Positions 25,605 to 35,665 are shown, numbered from the stretch's first letter. The stretch: 64,000 nt of DNA from Gemmobacter megaterium (GCF_900156815.1 NZ_FTOT01000002.1:248001-312000); one strand, 5' to 3'. The notes: generated by a model not told the origin, from the letters alone. Numbers and translations: made by a program.

Positions 25605-25791
25605 TGCGGTCACGCGATGCCTCCGCCTGTGATGCAGGCCAGCCACAAGGCGGATCTATGGCGGCGATGCCATGGGCGAAGCCATGCGCATACGCTATGA
25701 TATTGCCTCGCGGCCCGTTCATGGCCGTGGTATTGCAGCCGTCGCCGGGCACCACATCCGCCCGGACGAACCCGGATAACAGGAGCAGTGG

Positions 25792-25926
25792 ATGTCCTTT
25801 ACCCTTCGCGCCACCTCGGCACTCATGCTGGTCGCCTTCGTTGCGGCCTGCGCCAAGAAAGAAGAGCCGGTCTATGTCACCGAGCCGGTTCCCGCCGCGC
25901 CGGTCTACACCGGCAAGTACAAGTGA
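25792..25926 (+). CDS. small lipoprotein (44 aa)
   Basis: MSFTLRATSALMLVAFVAAC is a lipoprotein signal with the acylated Cys at residue 20, followed by a mature part of only 24 residues rich in Val, Pro and Tyr (ending TGKYK). AGGAG stands 6 bases before the ATG. The mature chain is too short for an enzyme; an envelope-spacing or toxin-entericidin-like role is conceivable but unsupported. Confidence 0.7.
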   Translation: MSFTLRATSALMLVAFVAACAKKEEPVYVTEPVPAAPVYTGKYK

Positions 25927-25948
25927 TCTGACAACAGGTCATCGCTCG

Positions 25949-25970
25949 CGGGCAGGCACGGGCCTGCCCG
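25949..25970 (+). terminator. hairpin after the small lipoprotein gene
   Basis: Perfect 8-bp stem CGGGCAGG/CCTGCCCG with a 6-base loop, 22 bases after the stop; no U-tract. Confidence 0.5.
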
Positions 25971-26010
25971 GAGCAAGCCTTCCGCGCGCCATGGCCGGAA
26001 GGAGTTCCCG

Positions 26011-26427
26011 ATGCTGAAACATCGCGGGTTTCCGGGCCGACTGCCCGGTACGGATTTTCAATTCGTCATTCGCCGCGCCAACAAGGACGGCGCAACCAAG
26101 ATCATCCGGCGCGAACGCTATGCCGACCGCGCCTATCCCGATCGCATGGCCGATCAGGGCTTCATGCAGGCCCTTTGGGAACAGTTCGGCGAAGACCCGT
26201 TCGAGCGCGGCAATCTGGATGCCGGCCGCCTGTCCTGGCTGTTCGGCCGCGAAGTGGTGCCGGCCGAAGATCCGTTCAACCCGGCCTCGTATGACGCACT
26301 GCTGCGCATCGACGTCAAACGCGCCCGCGCCGCCTTTCCCGAAGTCTTTGCCGAACCCGAAGGCCCGTGGTCGCCTGACGAGGACGATTGGGACGACGAG
26401 GATCTGGACGACGAGGACGAGGCATGA
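26011..26427 (+). CDS. conserved hypothetical protein with acidic tail
   Basis: Cytoplasmic-type protein of 138 aa with no signal or membrane segment. Residues 1-115 look globular (FQFVIRRANKDGATKIIRRERYADR near the start); the last 22 residues are almost all Asp/Glu. GGAAGGAG lies ahead of the ATG, so it is translated well. I do not recognise the family. Its place between pccB and pccA could mean a link to the carboxylase, but that is context only. Confidence 0.65.
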   Translation: MLKHRGFPGRLPGTDFQFVIRRANKDGATKIIRRERYADRAYPDRMADQGFMQALWEQFGEDPFERGNLDAGRLSWLFGREVVPAEDPFNPASYDALLRIDVKRARAAFPEVFAEPEGPWSPDEDDWDDEDLDDEDEA

Positions 26428-26589
26428 CCCCGCCGATGTCCCTGCGCAACCGGCGAACTGCCGCGCATCCCGCCGCGGGGCGCAACGTACCGCTTGCACA
26501 GATGGCATCGGCACCGAATGCTGGGTGCAGGCTGGCGCGTGTGCGTCGTGTCGGCCCGATCCTGCTGGATCACCCCCCTTCCCATGACT

Positions 26590-26624
26590 TGCGCCCGGAC
26601 CGCCTGTCGGCCGGGCGCACTTTT
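26590..26624 (+). terminator. terminator in the 334-bp gap 26428-26761
   Basis: Nine-bp stem TGCGCCCGG/CCGGGCGCA with a 12-base loop, followed by CTTTT. The rest of the gap 26428-26761 shows no gene; its right part must carry the promoter of the glycine-zipper lipoprotein. Confidence 0.7.
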
Positions 26625-26761
26625 CCCGACCGGGATCGCGCCGGAACCGGGCGGAATTTCGCCGCGCCCGGAAAGTTGATCGGTATTGCCATTGCAGCGG
26701 GAACCGCGTTGCGGGACTCTGCGTTCATACAACCAGAACACCGCAAACGAGGCAGTTCCCC

Positions 26762-26977
26762 ATGCGCAAGCTCATTCTTCTTCCGTTCCTCATCGCGCCG
26801 CTTGCCGGCTGTATGCAGGATCCCATGTCGCGCGGTGCCGGTGGCGCCGTCGCGGGTGCCGTCATCGCCGATGCCACGGGGGGCAGCGCGCTTACCGGCG
26901 CCGTTGTCGGTGGCCTGGCCGGTGCCGCGACCTGCGGCGTCAACGTCGGCCTGCCGCCGTGCCGTCCGCGCTACTGA
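26762..26977 (+). CDS. small glycine-zipper lipoprotein
   Basis: Seventy-one residues with lipobox LAGC (Cys at residue 17) and a mature part built of Gly/Ala-rich helices (GAGGAVAGAVIADATGG), the glycine-zipper pattern of SlyB/YMGG-like outer membrane lipoproteins. Two further Cys (TCGVNVGLPPC) may form a disulphide. It is followed by a strong terminator, so it forms its own transcript. Confidence 0.75.
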   Translation: MRKLILLPFLIAPLAGCMQDPMSRGAGGAVAGAVIADATGGSALTGAVVGGLAGAATCGVNVGLPPCRPRY

Positions 26978-27020
26978 TCTGATCCGCGCCGCTTCGCTGC
27001 GGCGCCCCGCCCTGTTGCAA

Positions 27021-27054
27021 ACCACCCGGAGCCTGCGGCCTCGGGTGGTTTTTT
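27021..27054 (+). terminator. intrinsic terminator before pccA
   Basis: Eight-bp stem ACCACCCG/CGGGTGGT closed by a 13-base loop and followed by a run of six T (27049-27054). One of the most convincing intrinsic terminators of the window. It separates pccA (start 27098) from upstream transcription. Confidence 0.85.
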
Positions 27055-27097
27055 CATGTCTTGCGCCCGCAGTCCCGCGCGCATCCCAGGAGGACCA

Positions 27098-29101
27098 ATG
27101 TTCAAGAAGATCCTGATCGCCAACCGGGGCGAGATCGCCTGCCGTGTCATCAAGACCGCGCGCAAGATGGGCATCCAGACGGTTGCGGTCTATTCCGACG
27201 CCGATCGCAACGCGCTGCATGTGCGCATGGCAGACGAGGCGGTGCATATCGGCCCGTCGCCTGCGAACCAGTCCTATATCGTGATCGACAAGATCATGCA
27301 GGCCATCCGGCAGACCGGCGCCGAAGCCGTGCACCCCGGTTATGGCTTTCTGTCCGAAAACATGAACTTTGCCGCCGCCCTGGAAAAGGAAGGCGTGGTG
27401 TTCATCGGCCCGCCCAGCCCGGCCATCGAGGCGATGGGGGACAAGATCACCTCGAAAAAACTGGCGCAAGAGGCCGGTGTCTCGACCGTGCCCGGCTATA
27501 TGGGCCTGATTGCCGACGCGGATGAGGCCGTGAAGATCTCGAACGAGATCGGCTATCCGGTGATGATCAAGGCCTCTGCGGGCGGCGGCGGCAAAGGGAT
27601 GCGCATCGCCTGGTCGGAATCCGAGGTCAAGGAAGGCTTTGAATCGTCCAAGAACGAAGCCGCCAACAGCTTTGGCGACGACCGGATCTTTATCGAGAAA
27701 TTCGTGACGCAACCGCGCCACATCGAAATTCAGGTGCTGGCCGACAAGAAAGGCAACTGCGTCTATCTGCACGAGCGCGAATGCAGCATCCAGCGGCGCA
27801 ACCAGAAGGTCATCGAAGAAGCACCTTCGCCGTTCCTGGACGAGGCCACGCGCAAGGCGATGGGCGAACAGGCCTGTGCCCTGGCCAAGGCGGTGGGCTA
27901 TACCAGCGCGGGCACGGTGGAATTCATCGTCGACGGGAATCGCAACTTCTATTTCCTGGAAATGAACACCCGCCTTCAGGTGGAACACCCTGTCACCGAA
28001 CTGATCACCGGGATCGACCTGGTGGAACAGATGATCCGCGTGGCCGCAGGCGAACCGCTGCCCTTCGCCCAGGGGGATCTGAAGATCAACGGCTGGGCGA
28101 TGGAATCGCGGCTGTACGCCGAGGATCCCTATCGCAACTTCCTGCCCTCGATCGGCCGCCTGACGCGCTATCGGCCGCCAGCCGAGGGCGAGACGACCCG
28201 CGGCGGCATCGTGCGCAATGACACCGGCGTCTATGAGGGGGGCGAGATCAGCATGTTCTACGACCCGATGATCGCCAAGCTGTGCACCTGGGCGCCCACC
28301 CGCGAAGCCGCGATCGAGGAAATGCGCCTGGCGCTGGACACGTTCGAGGTGGAGGGCATCGGGCACAACCTGCCCTTTGTTGCCGCCGTGATGGACCATC
28401 CGAAATTCGTCGCAGGCGACATGACCACCGCCTTCATCGCCGAGGAATACCCCGATGGGTTCCAGGGCGCCGCGCTGGACGAGTCCCAGTTGCGCAAGGT
28501 GGCCGCCGCCGCAGCCGCGATGAACCGGCTGGCCGAGATCCGCCGCACCCGCATCTCTGGCACCATGGACAACCATCAGCGCCGGGTCGGCAATGATTGG
28601 GTGGTATCGGTCGGCGGGCATGAACTTGCGGTAAAGATCGACGCCGACCGCGACGGGGCGACCGTGACCTTTACCGATGGCGCGGCGCATCGCGTGACGT
28701 CGGACTGGACGCCCGGTAGCCAGCTGGCCCGCACGACCGTCGATGGCGCGCCGGTGGTGATGAAAGTGGGCGAGATCCCGATGGGCTTCCGCCTGCGGCT
28801 GCGCGGCGCGGATCTCAAGGTTCATGTCCGCACCCCGCGCGCGGCGGAACTGGCCAAGCTGATGCCGGAAAAACTGCCGCCCGACACCTCGCGCTTCCTG
28901 CTGTGCCCGATGCCGGGTCTGGTGGTGAAGATCAACGTCTCCGAAGGGGACGAGGTGCAGGAAGGTCAGGCCCTGGCCACCGTCGAGGCGATGAAGATGG
29001 AAAACATCCTGCGCGCCGAAAAGAAGGCCGTGATCAAGAAGATCAACGCCGCCCCCGGCGCCAGCCTGAAGGTGGACGATGTGATCATGGAGTTCGAGTG
29101 A
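27098..29101 (+). CDS. pccA: propionyl-CoA carboxylase alpha chain (biotin carboxylase/carrier)
   Basis: ATP-dependent biotin carboxylase plus biotin carrier (667 aa). The biotin carboxylase domain opens KKILIANRGEIACRVIKTA; the ATP-grasp loop is KASAGGGGKGMR and EMNTRLQVEHPVTE is intact. The BT linker domain and carrier domain follow with EAMKM, the biotinylated Lys being residue 633. AGGAGG stands 6 bases before the ATG. A strong terminator ends 43 bases upstream, so pccA probably has its own promoter or depends on read-through. Confidence 0.95.
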   Translation: MFKKILIANRGEIACRVIKTARKMGIQTVAVYSDADRNALHVRMADEAVHIGPSPANQSYIVIDKIMQAIRQTGAEAVHPGYGFLSENMNFAAALEKEGVVFIGPPSPAIEAMGDKITSKKLAQEAGVSTVPGYMGLIADADEAVKISNEIGYPVMIKASAGGGGKGMRIAWSESEVKEGFESSKNEAANSFGDDRIFIEKFVTQPRHIEIQVLADKKGNCVYLHERECSIQRRNQKVIEEAPSPFLDEATRKAMGEQACALAKAVGYTSAGTVEFIVDGNRNFYFLEMNTRLQVEHPVTELITGIDLVEQMIRVAAGEPLPFAQGDLKINGWAMESRLYAEDPYRNFLPSIGRLTRYRPPAEGETTRGGIVRNDTGVYEGGEISMFYDPMIAKLCTWAPTREAAIEEMRLALDTFEVEGIGHNLPFVAAVMDHPKFVAGDMTTAFIAEEYPDGFQGAALDESQLRKVAAAAAAMNRLAEIRRTRISGTMDNHQRRVGNDWVVSVGGHELAVKIDADRDGATVTFTDGAAHRVTSDWTPGSQLARTTVDGAPVVMKVGEIPMGFRLRLRGADLKVHVRTPRAAELAKLMPEKLPPDTSRFLLCPMPGLVVKINVSEGDEVQEGQALATVEAMKMENILRAEKKAVIKKINAAPGASLKVDDVIMEFE

Positions 29102-29182
29102 GCGTCACCCGAAGGGGCCATCCATGCGGCAAGGTTCGATCCAGCCACAGACGGACGCAGGCGGCGTGCCGCCCGCGTCGCC

Positions 29183-29617
29183 CTACCGCCCCGAGGGGTG
29201 CCGTTCCAGCACTTCCTGGCGGCGCAGGGGAAACTTGTCGATGGCTGCGATGATCTCGCGCACATCCCAGGGCAGCGGCTTGCGGATCACGGGTTGCAAA
29301 TCCTTGTCCAGCAGCACCAGCGAAAAGCCGCGCGGGCGGTATCGCTGCCGCCATTCGCTGCGCGCGGCGGGATCGGCATCGAACACCACCACAACATCGC
29401 GTTCCGCCAAGGCGTCGGGATTGCGGGCCAGCAACTCCAGCTGGCGCTGGAAATTCGGATCGTTCGGACTGTCGGCAAAGACCAGAATGGGGCGGGTGAC
29501 GAACATCTGGTCCGCCATCACCACCTCGTCCGCGGGCTTGGCATCAAATTCCAGGGCCTGCACCGGCCCGACCATCAGCGGCCACAGGGCCGCAAGCAGA
29601 ACATAGAGCGGTTTCAT
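29183..29617 (-). CDS. exported DUF4174 protein
   Basis: Protein of 144 aa with a signal peptide ([21 protein letters not shown]) and a thioredoxin-like DUF4174 domain ([27 protein letters not shown]), without a CxxC pair. Function unknown. It is divergent from the mutase gene scpA, with 86 bp between the start codons, and convergent with pccA. The frame is open upstream; the chosen ATG gives the signal peptide. Confidence 0.75.
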   Translation of the reverse strand: MKPLYVLLAALWPLMVGPVQALEFDAKPADEVVMADQMFVTRPILVFADSPNDPNFQRQLELLARNPDALAERDVVVVFDADPAARSEWRQRYRPRGFSLVLLDKDLQPVIRKPLPWDVREIIAAIDKFPLRRQEVLERHPSGR

Positions 29618-29703
29618 CGCGCCTCCCTTGTTCCCCATACATAGGGGCGGGCGCCGCGAAACCCAAGACAATCCGGGGAGTTCCCCGCATCAGACCAAGG
29701 AGA

Positions 29704-31845
29704 ATGGGCGTGGCCGACAAGCTCGATCAATGGCGCCAGCTGGCAAGCAAGGAACTCAAGGGCGCCGATCCCGACGAGAAACTGGCCTGGAACACGCTGG
29801 AAGGCATCCGGGTCAAACCGCTTTACACCGAGGAGGACGTCAAGGGCCTGCCCCAGATCGGCGAAATCCCCGGCGTGGCGCCCTTTACCCGTGGGGTCCG
29901 TGCCACGATGTATGCCGGGCGGCCCTGGACGATCCGGCAATATGCGGGCTTTTCCACCGCCGAGGAATCGAATGCCTTCTACCGCAAGGCTCTGGCGGCC
30001 GGGCAACAGGGCGTGTCGGTAGCCTTCGATCTGGCCACCCATCGCGGCTATGATAGCGACCATCCCCGCGTGGTGGGCGATGTCGGCAAGGCGGGTGTGG
30101 CCATCGACAGCGTCGAGGACATGAAGATCCTGTTCGACGGCATCCCGCTGGACAAGGTGTCGGTGTCGATGACGATGAATGGCGCTGTGATCCCGATTCT
30201 GGCCAATTTCATTGTCACCGGCGAGGAACAGGGCCACGACCGCGCGCTGCTGTCGGGCACGATCCAGAACGACATCCTCAAGGAATTCATGGTCCGCAAC
30301 ACCTATATCTATCCGCCCGAGCCCTCGATGCGGATCATTGCGGACATCATCGAATACACCTCGAAGGAGATGCCGAAGTTCAACAGCATCTCGATCTCTG
30401 GCTACCACATGCAGGAGGCCGGCGCGAACCTGGTGCAGGAGCTGGCCTTTACCCTGGCCGATGGCCGCGAATATGTGCGCGCCGCGATTGCCGCAGGCAT
30501 GGATGTGGATGCGTTCGCCGGGCGGCTGTCGTTCTTCTTTGCCATCGGCATGAACTTCTTCATGGAGGCGGCCAAGCTGCGCGCCGCGCGCCTGTTGTGG
30601 ACGCGCATCATGCAGGAATTCGAGCCGAAGAAACCCGGCAGCCTGATGCTGCGCACCCATTGCCAGACCTCGGGCGTGTCGTTGCAGGAACAGGATCCCT
30701 ATAACAACGTGATCCGCACCGCCTATGAGGCGATGGCGGCGGCGCTGGGGGGCACGCAATCGCTGCACACCAATGCCCTCGACGAGGCCATTGCGCTGCC
30801 GACCGAATTCAGCGCCCGCATCGCGCGCAACACCCAGTTGATCCTGCAAGAGGAAACCGGCATCACCCATGTCGTCGATCCGCTGGCCGGGTCGTATTAC
30901 GTCGAAAGCCTGACAGCGGAACTGGCCGAAAAGGCCTGGGCGCTGATCGAAGAGGTCGAGGCGATGGGCGGCATGACCAAGGCCGTGGCCAGCGGGATGC
31001 CCAAGCTGCGGATCGAGGAAACCGCCGCACGGCGCCAGGCGCTGATCGACCGGGGCGAAGATGTGATCGTCGGCGTCAACAAGTACAAGCTGGCCAAGCA
31101 GGATCCGATCGACATCCTGGAGATCGACAACACCAAGGTCCGCGATTCCCAGATTGCCCGGCTGGAGCAGATGCGCGCCACCCGCGACGAGGCGAAATGC
31201 GAGGCGGCGCTGCTGGAACTGGGCCGGCGCACCGTCGAGGGCGGCAACCTGCTGGAGGCCGCGGTCGAATGTGCCCGCGCTCGTGCCAGCGTGGGGGAAA
31301 TCTCGCTGGCCATGGAAGGGACTTTCGGACGGCATCGGGCAGAGGTGAAGACATTGGCAGGGGTATACGGGGCCGCCTACGAGGGCGACGAGGGCTTTGC
31401 CGCCATCCAGAAGGATGTCGAGGATTTCGCCGCCGAAGAGGGCCGCCGCCCGCGGATGCTGGTGGTCAAGATGGGCCAGGACGGCCATGATCGCGGTGCC
31501 AAGGTGATTGCCACCGCCTTTGCCGACATCGGCTTTGACGTCGATGTCGGGCCGCTGTTCCAGACCCCAGAAGAAGCCGCACAGGATGCCATCGACAATG
31601 ACGTGCATATCGTCGGCATTTCCTCGCAGGCCGCCGGACACAAGACGCTGGCGCCCAAACTGGTCGAGGCGCTGCAGGCCGCAGGTGCCGGGGACATTCT
31701 GGTGATCTGCGGCGGGGTCATCCCGCAGCAGGATTACCAGTATCTTTACGATCGCGGGGTAAAGGCGATCTTTGGGCCGGGCACCAACATTCCCGATGCG
31801 GCGCGTGACATCCTCAAGCTGATCCGCGCAGCGCGGTCTGCCTGA
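29704..31845 (+). CDS. scpA: methylmalonyl-CoA mutase
   Basis: Adenosylcobalamin-dependent enzyme (713 aa) converting methylmalonyl-CoA to succinyl-CoA. The N-terminal barrel has [21 protein letters not shown]; the C-terminal B12 domain has the ligand motif DGHDRG (His near residue 595) and [11 protein letters not shown]. One chain carries both parts, as in single-subunit mutases. The start is ambiguous: ATG 29704, or GTG 29710, which is better spaced from AAGGAG (29697-29702). With pccA and pccB it completes propionyl-CoA assimilation; the epimerase is not in the window. Confidence 0.95.
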   Translation: MGVADKLDQWRQLASKELKGADPDEKLAWNTLEGIRVKPLYTEEDVKGLPQIGEIPGVAPFTRGVRATMYAGRPWTIRQYAGFSTAEESNAFYRKALAAGQQGVSVAFDLATHRGYDSDHPRVVGDVGKAGVAIDSVEDMKILFDGIPLDKVSVSMTMNGAVIPILANFIVTGEEQGHDRALLSGTIQNDILKEFMVRNTYIYPPEPSMRIIADIIEYTSKEMPKFNSISISGYHMQEAGANLVQELAFTLADGREYVRAAIAAGMDVDAFAGRLSFFFAIGMNFFMEAAKLRAARLLWTRIMQEFEPKKPGSLMLRTHCQTSGVSLQEQDPYNNVIRTAYEAMAAALGGTQSLHTNALDEAIALPTEFSARIARNTQLILQEETGITHVVDPLAGSYYVESLTAELAEKAWALIEEVEAMGGMTKAVASGMPKLRIEETAARRQALIDRGEDVIVGVNKYKLAKQDPIDILEIDNTKVRDSQIARLEQMRATRDEAKCEAALLELGRRTVEGGNLLEAAVECARARASVGEISLAMEGTFGRHRAEVKTLAGVYGAAYEGDEGFAAIQKDVEDFAAEEGRRPRMLVVKMGQDGHDRGAKVIATAFADIGFDVDVGPLFQTPEEAAQDAIDNDVHIVGISSQAAGHKTLAPKLVEALQAAGAGDILVICGGVIPQQDYQYLYDRGVKAIFGPGTNIPDAARDILKLIRAARSA

Positions 31846-31869
31846 AGGCGCCGCCGGGGGCGGGCGCCT
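31846..31869 (+). terminator. hairpin directly after scpA
   Basis: Seven-bp stem AGGCGCC/GGCGCCT with a 10-base loop starting right at the stop codon; only CCTTT follows. The rest of the 221-bp gap to 32066 shows nothing. Confidence 0.4.
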
Positions 31870-32066
31870 CGTCCTTTGGCCGCCGCCGCAGGCCCTGTCG
31901 GCCGGTCGAGGCAAGCGATTGCCGCACGGCTGGCAGGGTCAGCAGCCTTCGGCGCGATATCCGGTTCCTCGGCGCGGCAGGACCGCGCCGGATCGCAGAC
32001 AGGCCATTGCGCCTTTGGCGGGGGCGCGGCAGTCTGCGCGCCAGGGACTCGGGCGCAGGAGCGGGC

Positions 32067-32795
32067 ATGGCACTGACACTGGACATGATGGACGGGCTGG
32101 CGGTCTACGGCCCGGCCATCGGAGAGGCCCTGCCCGGCGTGGTGATCGTCCACGGATCGGAAGGGCCCGCCGCCGGATGGAGCCATCGCTTCGCCGCGAT
32201 CCTGGCCGCACATGGCATGTTGGCAGCCCCCTGGGCCTATGGTGCCGGGGATTTGTGGCACGCAGGGCCGATTGCCGATGTGCCGTTGCCAGAGTTGATT
32301 GCGGCCGGGCATATATTGGCGCGGCATCCGCGCTGCCGGGGCGTGGGGGTGTTTGGCTGGTCGTTCGGGGGCGGTCTGGTGCTGATCGCGTCGGCGCTTC
32401 AGGGTGCCGAAGGGCCCTTCAAGGCGGTTGCCAGCCATGCCGGGGCAGATTTCGTGACGCAAGCCTTCGACCCGGCGAACTTCCTGTCGGGGGAGCATCG
32501 GCGCAGACCGGGACCAGAGGCGCCGCGCGCCCTTGTCTGGCCCGGCGAAGAGGCCGCGCTGGCGCCTGGAACGCCGCTGCCGCTCGACCGGCTGCGCGTT
32601 CCGGTCTTTCTGTCGGTCGGCGATGCCGATCCGGTCTGGCCCCATGAGCAGACCCTGAACATCGCCGCGACATTGCGCGCGCAGGGCAAGGCCGTCGATC
32701 TGATGATCGGCAAGGATCAGGGGCATGGCTACGACTTTGACCACGAACCAGAGCTGTGGGCGCGGCTGCTGGCCTTCTTTGGGGAGCATCTGTGA
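32067..32795 (+). CDS. dienelactone hydrolase/BAAT-like alpha/beta hydrolase
   Basis: Alpha/beta hydrolase of 242 aa. Oxyanion-hole segment VIVHGSEGP, nucleophile elbow GWSFGG, the acid in SVGDADPVW and catalytic His in DQGHGYDF fit the dienelactone hydrolase/BAAT C-terminal group. Substrate unknown. AGGAG precedes the ATG. Its stop overlaps the next start (TGATG), so it leads a chain of small-molecule genes (glyoxalase-like, GNAT). Confidence 0.75.
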   Translation: MALTLDMMDGLAVYGPAIGEALPGVVIVHGSEGPAAGWSHRFAAILAAHGMLAAPWAYGAGDLWHAGPIADVPLPELIAAGHILARHPRCRGVGVFGWSFGGGLVLIASALQGAEGPFKAVASHAGADFVTQAFDPANFLSGEHRRRPGPEAPRALVWPGEEAALAPGTPLPLDRLRVPVFLSVGDADPVWPHEQTLNIAATLRAQGKAVDLMIGKDQGHGYDFDHEPELWARLLAFFGEHL

Positions 32796-33406
32796 TGCTG
32801 TGGCTGGATCATGTCGCGGTCGCCTGCACCGGACTGGAGACGGGCGTCACAGCGGCAGAGAACGCCCTTGGGGTGGCATTGGCACCGGGGGGTGAGCATG
32901 TGGCAATGGGCACGCACAACCGCCTGCTGTCGCTGGGCGCCGGGGAATACCTGGAGGTGATCGCCATCAACCCCACCGCACCGCCGCCGGGGCGGCCGCG
33001 GTGGTTCGATCTTGACCGTTTCGCCGGCCCGCCCCGATTGGCAAGCTGGGTCTGTGCCTGTGACGACATGGCGACCGCGCTTGCCGCCTGCCCTGCCGGG
33101 GTGGGGCGGCCCATGGAACTGGCGCGGGGCGATCTGCGCTGGCAGATGGCGGTTCCCGATGACGGGCGACTGCCATTCGACGGCGTGTTTCCGGCGTTGA
33201 TCCGCTGGGATGGCAGCGCCCATCCCGCCCCACGCCTGCCGGATCATGGCGTTCGGCTGACCGGCCTTCGGCTGAGCCATCCCGAGGCCGATGCGCTGCG
33301 GCAGACCCTGGCCGCGTTGATCGCAGATCCGCGCCTTGTGGTGACGCAAGGGGCCCCCGGCCTGTCCGCCACCTTCTCCACCCCGCAGGGAGAGCGTCGG
33401 CTGTGA
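32795..33406 (+). CDS. glyoxalase-like (VOC superfamily) protein
   Basis: Protein of 203 aa beginning MLWLDHVAVACTGLE, the typical first strand of the glyoxalase-like domain family; NRLLSLGAGEYLEVIAINP provides the usual metal-ligand Glu position. Catalytic activity and substrate are unknown. It overlaps the stop of the preceding hydrolase and its own stop overlaps the GTG of the acetyltransferase. Confidence 0.7.
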   Translation: MLWLDHVAVACTGLETGVTAAENALGVALAPGGEHVAMGTHNRLLSLGAGEYLEVIAINPTAPPPGRPRWFDLDRFAGPPRLASWVCACDDMATALAACPAGVGRPMELARGDLRWQMAVPDDGRLPFDGVFPALIRWDGSAHPAPRLPDHGVRLTGLRLSHPEADALRQTLAALIADPRLVVTQGAPGLSATFSTPQGERRL

Positions 33407-33891
33407 TCCGCGCGGCCCGGCCAGACGATGCCCCCGCGATACTCGCCTTCTGGAACCCGCTGATCCGCGAGACCCTTGTCACCTTCAACCCGACGGAAAA
33501 GACCGAGACAGAGCTGCGCGCGACAATCGAAGCCAAGCCTCTGGCAGGACAGGCGTTTCTTGTGGCGGAAGTTGACGGGGCGATTCTGGGCTTTGTCACC
33601 TATGGCCAGTTTCGCGCCGGGGTCGGCTATGGCCGGGCGATGGAGCACACCATCATCCTCGCGCCGGCCGCGCAGGGCAAGGGCGTGGGACGCGCGCTGA
33701 TGGCCGCCGCCGAAGATCACGCCCGCCGCCAAGGATACCATATCATGGTGGCGGCGGTGTCGGGCGGCAACCCGCAGGGCCGTGCGTTTCATGCGGCGCT
33801 TGGCTATGCCGAAGTCGGCGTCATCCCCGAAGCGGGCTGGAAATTCGACCGCTACTGGGATCTTGTGCTGATGCAGAAAGTTCTGACCTGA
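33403..33891 (+). CDS. GNAT N-acetyltransferase (phosphinothricin acetyltransferase-like)
   Basis: Acetyl-CoA-dependent N-acetyltransferase of 162 aa. It opens IRAARPDDAPAILAFWNPLI and has the acetyl-CoA loop AAQGKGVGRALM, then GGNPQGRAFHAALGYAEVG, which matches the PAT/MnaT-type subgroup acting on amino-group compounds such as phosphinothricin or methionine derivatives. The start is GTG 33403, which overlaps the previous stop. Confidence 0.75.
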   Translation: MIRAARPDDAPAILAFWNPLIRETLVTFNPTEKTETELRATIEAKPLAGQAFLVAEVDGAILGFVTYGQFRAGVGYGRAMEHTIILAPAAQGKGVGRALMAAAEDHARRQGYHIMVAAVSGGNPQGRAFHAALGYAEVGVIPEAGWKFDRYWDLVLMQKVLT

Positions 33892-33922
33892 CAGCGCCGG
33901 GCGCCGCCGTTATGCTGGCACC

Positions 33923-34606
33923 ATGTCGATCTGGACCCGCATTTCCGAAGCACTGGCCGCCCTTGCCAATGGCGAGGGGCTGGCGGCTGTGTTCGACCGC
34001 CTGCGTACCCCGCCAGAGCGTTCGATCGCCTTCACCATCGCCATCATCGGTCTGGGCGCCAAGATGGCCAAGGCCGATGGCGAAGTGACCCGCGACGAGG
34101 TGCGCGCCTTTCGCCAGATCTTTTTCATCCCGCCACAGGAAGAGGCGAATGCGGCCCGTGTCTTCAATCTCGCCCGTCAGGACGTGGCCGGGTATGACGC
34201 CTATGCCCGCAAGATCGCGCGGATGTTCGCAGGCGACCGCGAGACGCTGATGGACATCATGGAGGGACTGTTCCGCATTGCGGTGGCCGACGGCGACTAC
34301 CACGAGGCGGAAGATGCGTTCCTGCGCGACGTTGCCGGGATCTTCGGCCTGCGCGAATGCTGCTTCAGAGGGTTGCGCGAACGCCATGTTCCGAACCTTC
34401 CGCATGATCCTTATGATGTGCTGGACGTTGACCATGACGCACCGCTGGAAGAGATCCGCGCGGCCTGGCGCACGGCAGTCAAGGAGAACCACCCGGATCG
34501 CATTCAGGCGCGCGGGGTGCCGCCCGAAGCCGTCCGGTTGGCCGAGCAGCGCCTGATTGCCATCAATGCGGCCTGGGAGGAGATCAGCCAGGCACGCGCG
34601 GCGTGA
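33923..34606 (+). CDS. DjlA-like co-chaperone (TerB and J domains)
   Basis: Protein of 227 aa. Residues about 35-150 form a TerB-like helical domain (IIGLGAKMAKADGEVTRDEV, then a matching VADGDYHEAEDAF). Residues about 160-225 form a DnaJ domain with the HPD motif in ENHPDRI. This is the order of DjlA, but without its N-terminal membrane helix, so it is probably cytosolic. It would stimulate DnaK on an unknown client. Confidence 0.8.
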   Translation: MSIWTRISEALAALANGEGLAAVFDRLRTPPERSIAFTIAIIGLGAKMAKADGEVTRDEVRAFRQIFFIPPQEEANAARVFNLARQDVAGYDAYARKIARMFAGDRETLMDIMEGLFRIAVADGDYHEAEDAFLRDVAGIFGLRECCFRGLRERHVPNLPHDPYDVLDVDHDAPLEEIRAAWRTAVKENHPDRIQARGVPPEAVRLAEQRLIAINAAWEEISQARAA

Positions 34607-35634
34607 TGCGACTGGCAACCTGGAACATCGAATGGATGAACGCGCTGTTCGATGACGACGGCGAACCGCTGGACGATGACGGACCATCGGCCAGATACCG
34701 CGTGACACGGCGCGAACAGCTGGTTGGCATCGGAATCGTTCTGGCCGCAATGGATGCCGATGCGGTGTTCATCGTCGAGGCACCCGACGACAACCGACGC
34801 CGCAGCACGGTGCGCGCGCTGGAAACGCTGGCCGAGGTATGTGGCCTGCGCACCCGCCGCGCCATCATGGGGTATCGCAGCGACACAGAGCAGGAACTCG
34901 CGCTGCTGTATGATCCCGACAGGATGAGCGTGGCGGTCGATCCGCAGCATTCCGACAACGCGCCACGCTTCGATGGCGACGCCACAATAGACCTTGGCAA
35001 TGGCAACGGGGCCGAGCTGATACGCTTCGCCCGCCCACCGCTGGAACTGGCCGTCACGCCTGCCAGAGGAACGCCATTCCGCCTGATCGGCGCCCATGCA
35101 AAATCCAAGGCACCGCACGGCGCGCGCACCAAGGCCGATGTCTGGCGGCTGGGCTTGGCGAACCGCCGCAAGCAGTTGGCCCAGTGCATCTGGCTGCGGA
35201 GGCGCATCGAAGCCCATCTGACGGCTGGCGACGATCTGATCGTGATGGGCGACCTGAACGACGGACCCGGCATCGATTCCTTCGAAGGGGTTTTCGGCAT
35301 CTCCGGGGTCGAGATCGTCATGGGATGCGCCGAAATGGCAGGATGTTCGATCAGCGGGCCGATGCGCCTGCACGATCCACATGCCATGGAGGCGCTGCGG
35401 CGGCCCATGGGCGGCGGGCCGTCCAGCGCACGATTTTACAGCAAGGAAACCGAACGGTACTTTTCGGCGCTGCTGGACTATATCCTGGTTTCGCCCTCTC
35501 TGGCCGCCAGGCGGCCGAAATGGCGGATCTGGCATCCTTTCGACGATCCGGTCTGCTGGAAAACCCCCGAGTTGCGACAGGCCCTTCTGGCAGCGTCGGA
35601 TCACTTCCCGGTGACGCTGGATTTGCCGTCGTGA
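34606..35634 (+). CDS. endonuclease/exonuclease/phosphatase (EEP) family protein
   Basis: Metal-dependent phosphoesterase fold (342 aa). The N-terminal MRLATWNIEW and VFIVEAPDD carry the Asn and Glu ligands, GDLNDGPG the central Asp/Asn pair, and SDHFPVTLDL the catalytic His at the C-terminus. It could be a nuclease or phospho-sugar/lipid phosphatase; not decidable. The start is ATG 34606 (overlapping TGATG) or GTG 34603. Confidence 0.75.
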   Translation: MRLATWNIEWMNALFDDDGEPLDDDGPSARYRVTRREQLVGIGIVLAAMDADAVFIVEAPDDNRRRSTVRALETLAEVCGLRTRRAIMGYRSDTEQELALLYDPDRMSVAVDPQHSDNAPRFDGDATIDLGNGNGAELIRFARPPLELAVTPARGTPFRLIGAHAKSKAPHGARTKADVWRLGLANRRKQLAQCIWLRRRIEAHLTAGDDLIVMGDLNDGPGIDSFEGVFGISGVEIVMGCAEMAGCSISGPMRLHDPHAMEALRRPMGGGPSSARFYSKETERYFSALLDYILVSPSLAARRPKWRIWHPFDDPVCWKTPELRQALLAASDHFPVTLDLPS

Positions 35635-35665
35635 CGTTGTCCCGATGCGGGGCTAATCTGCGCCT

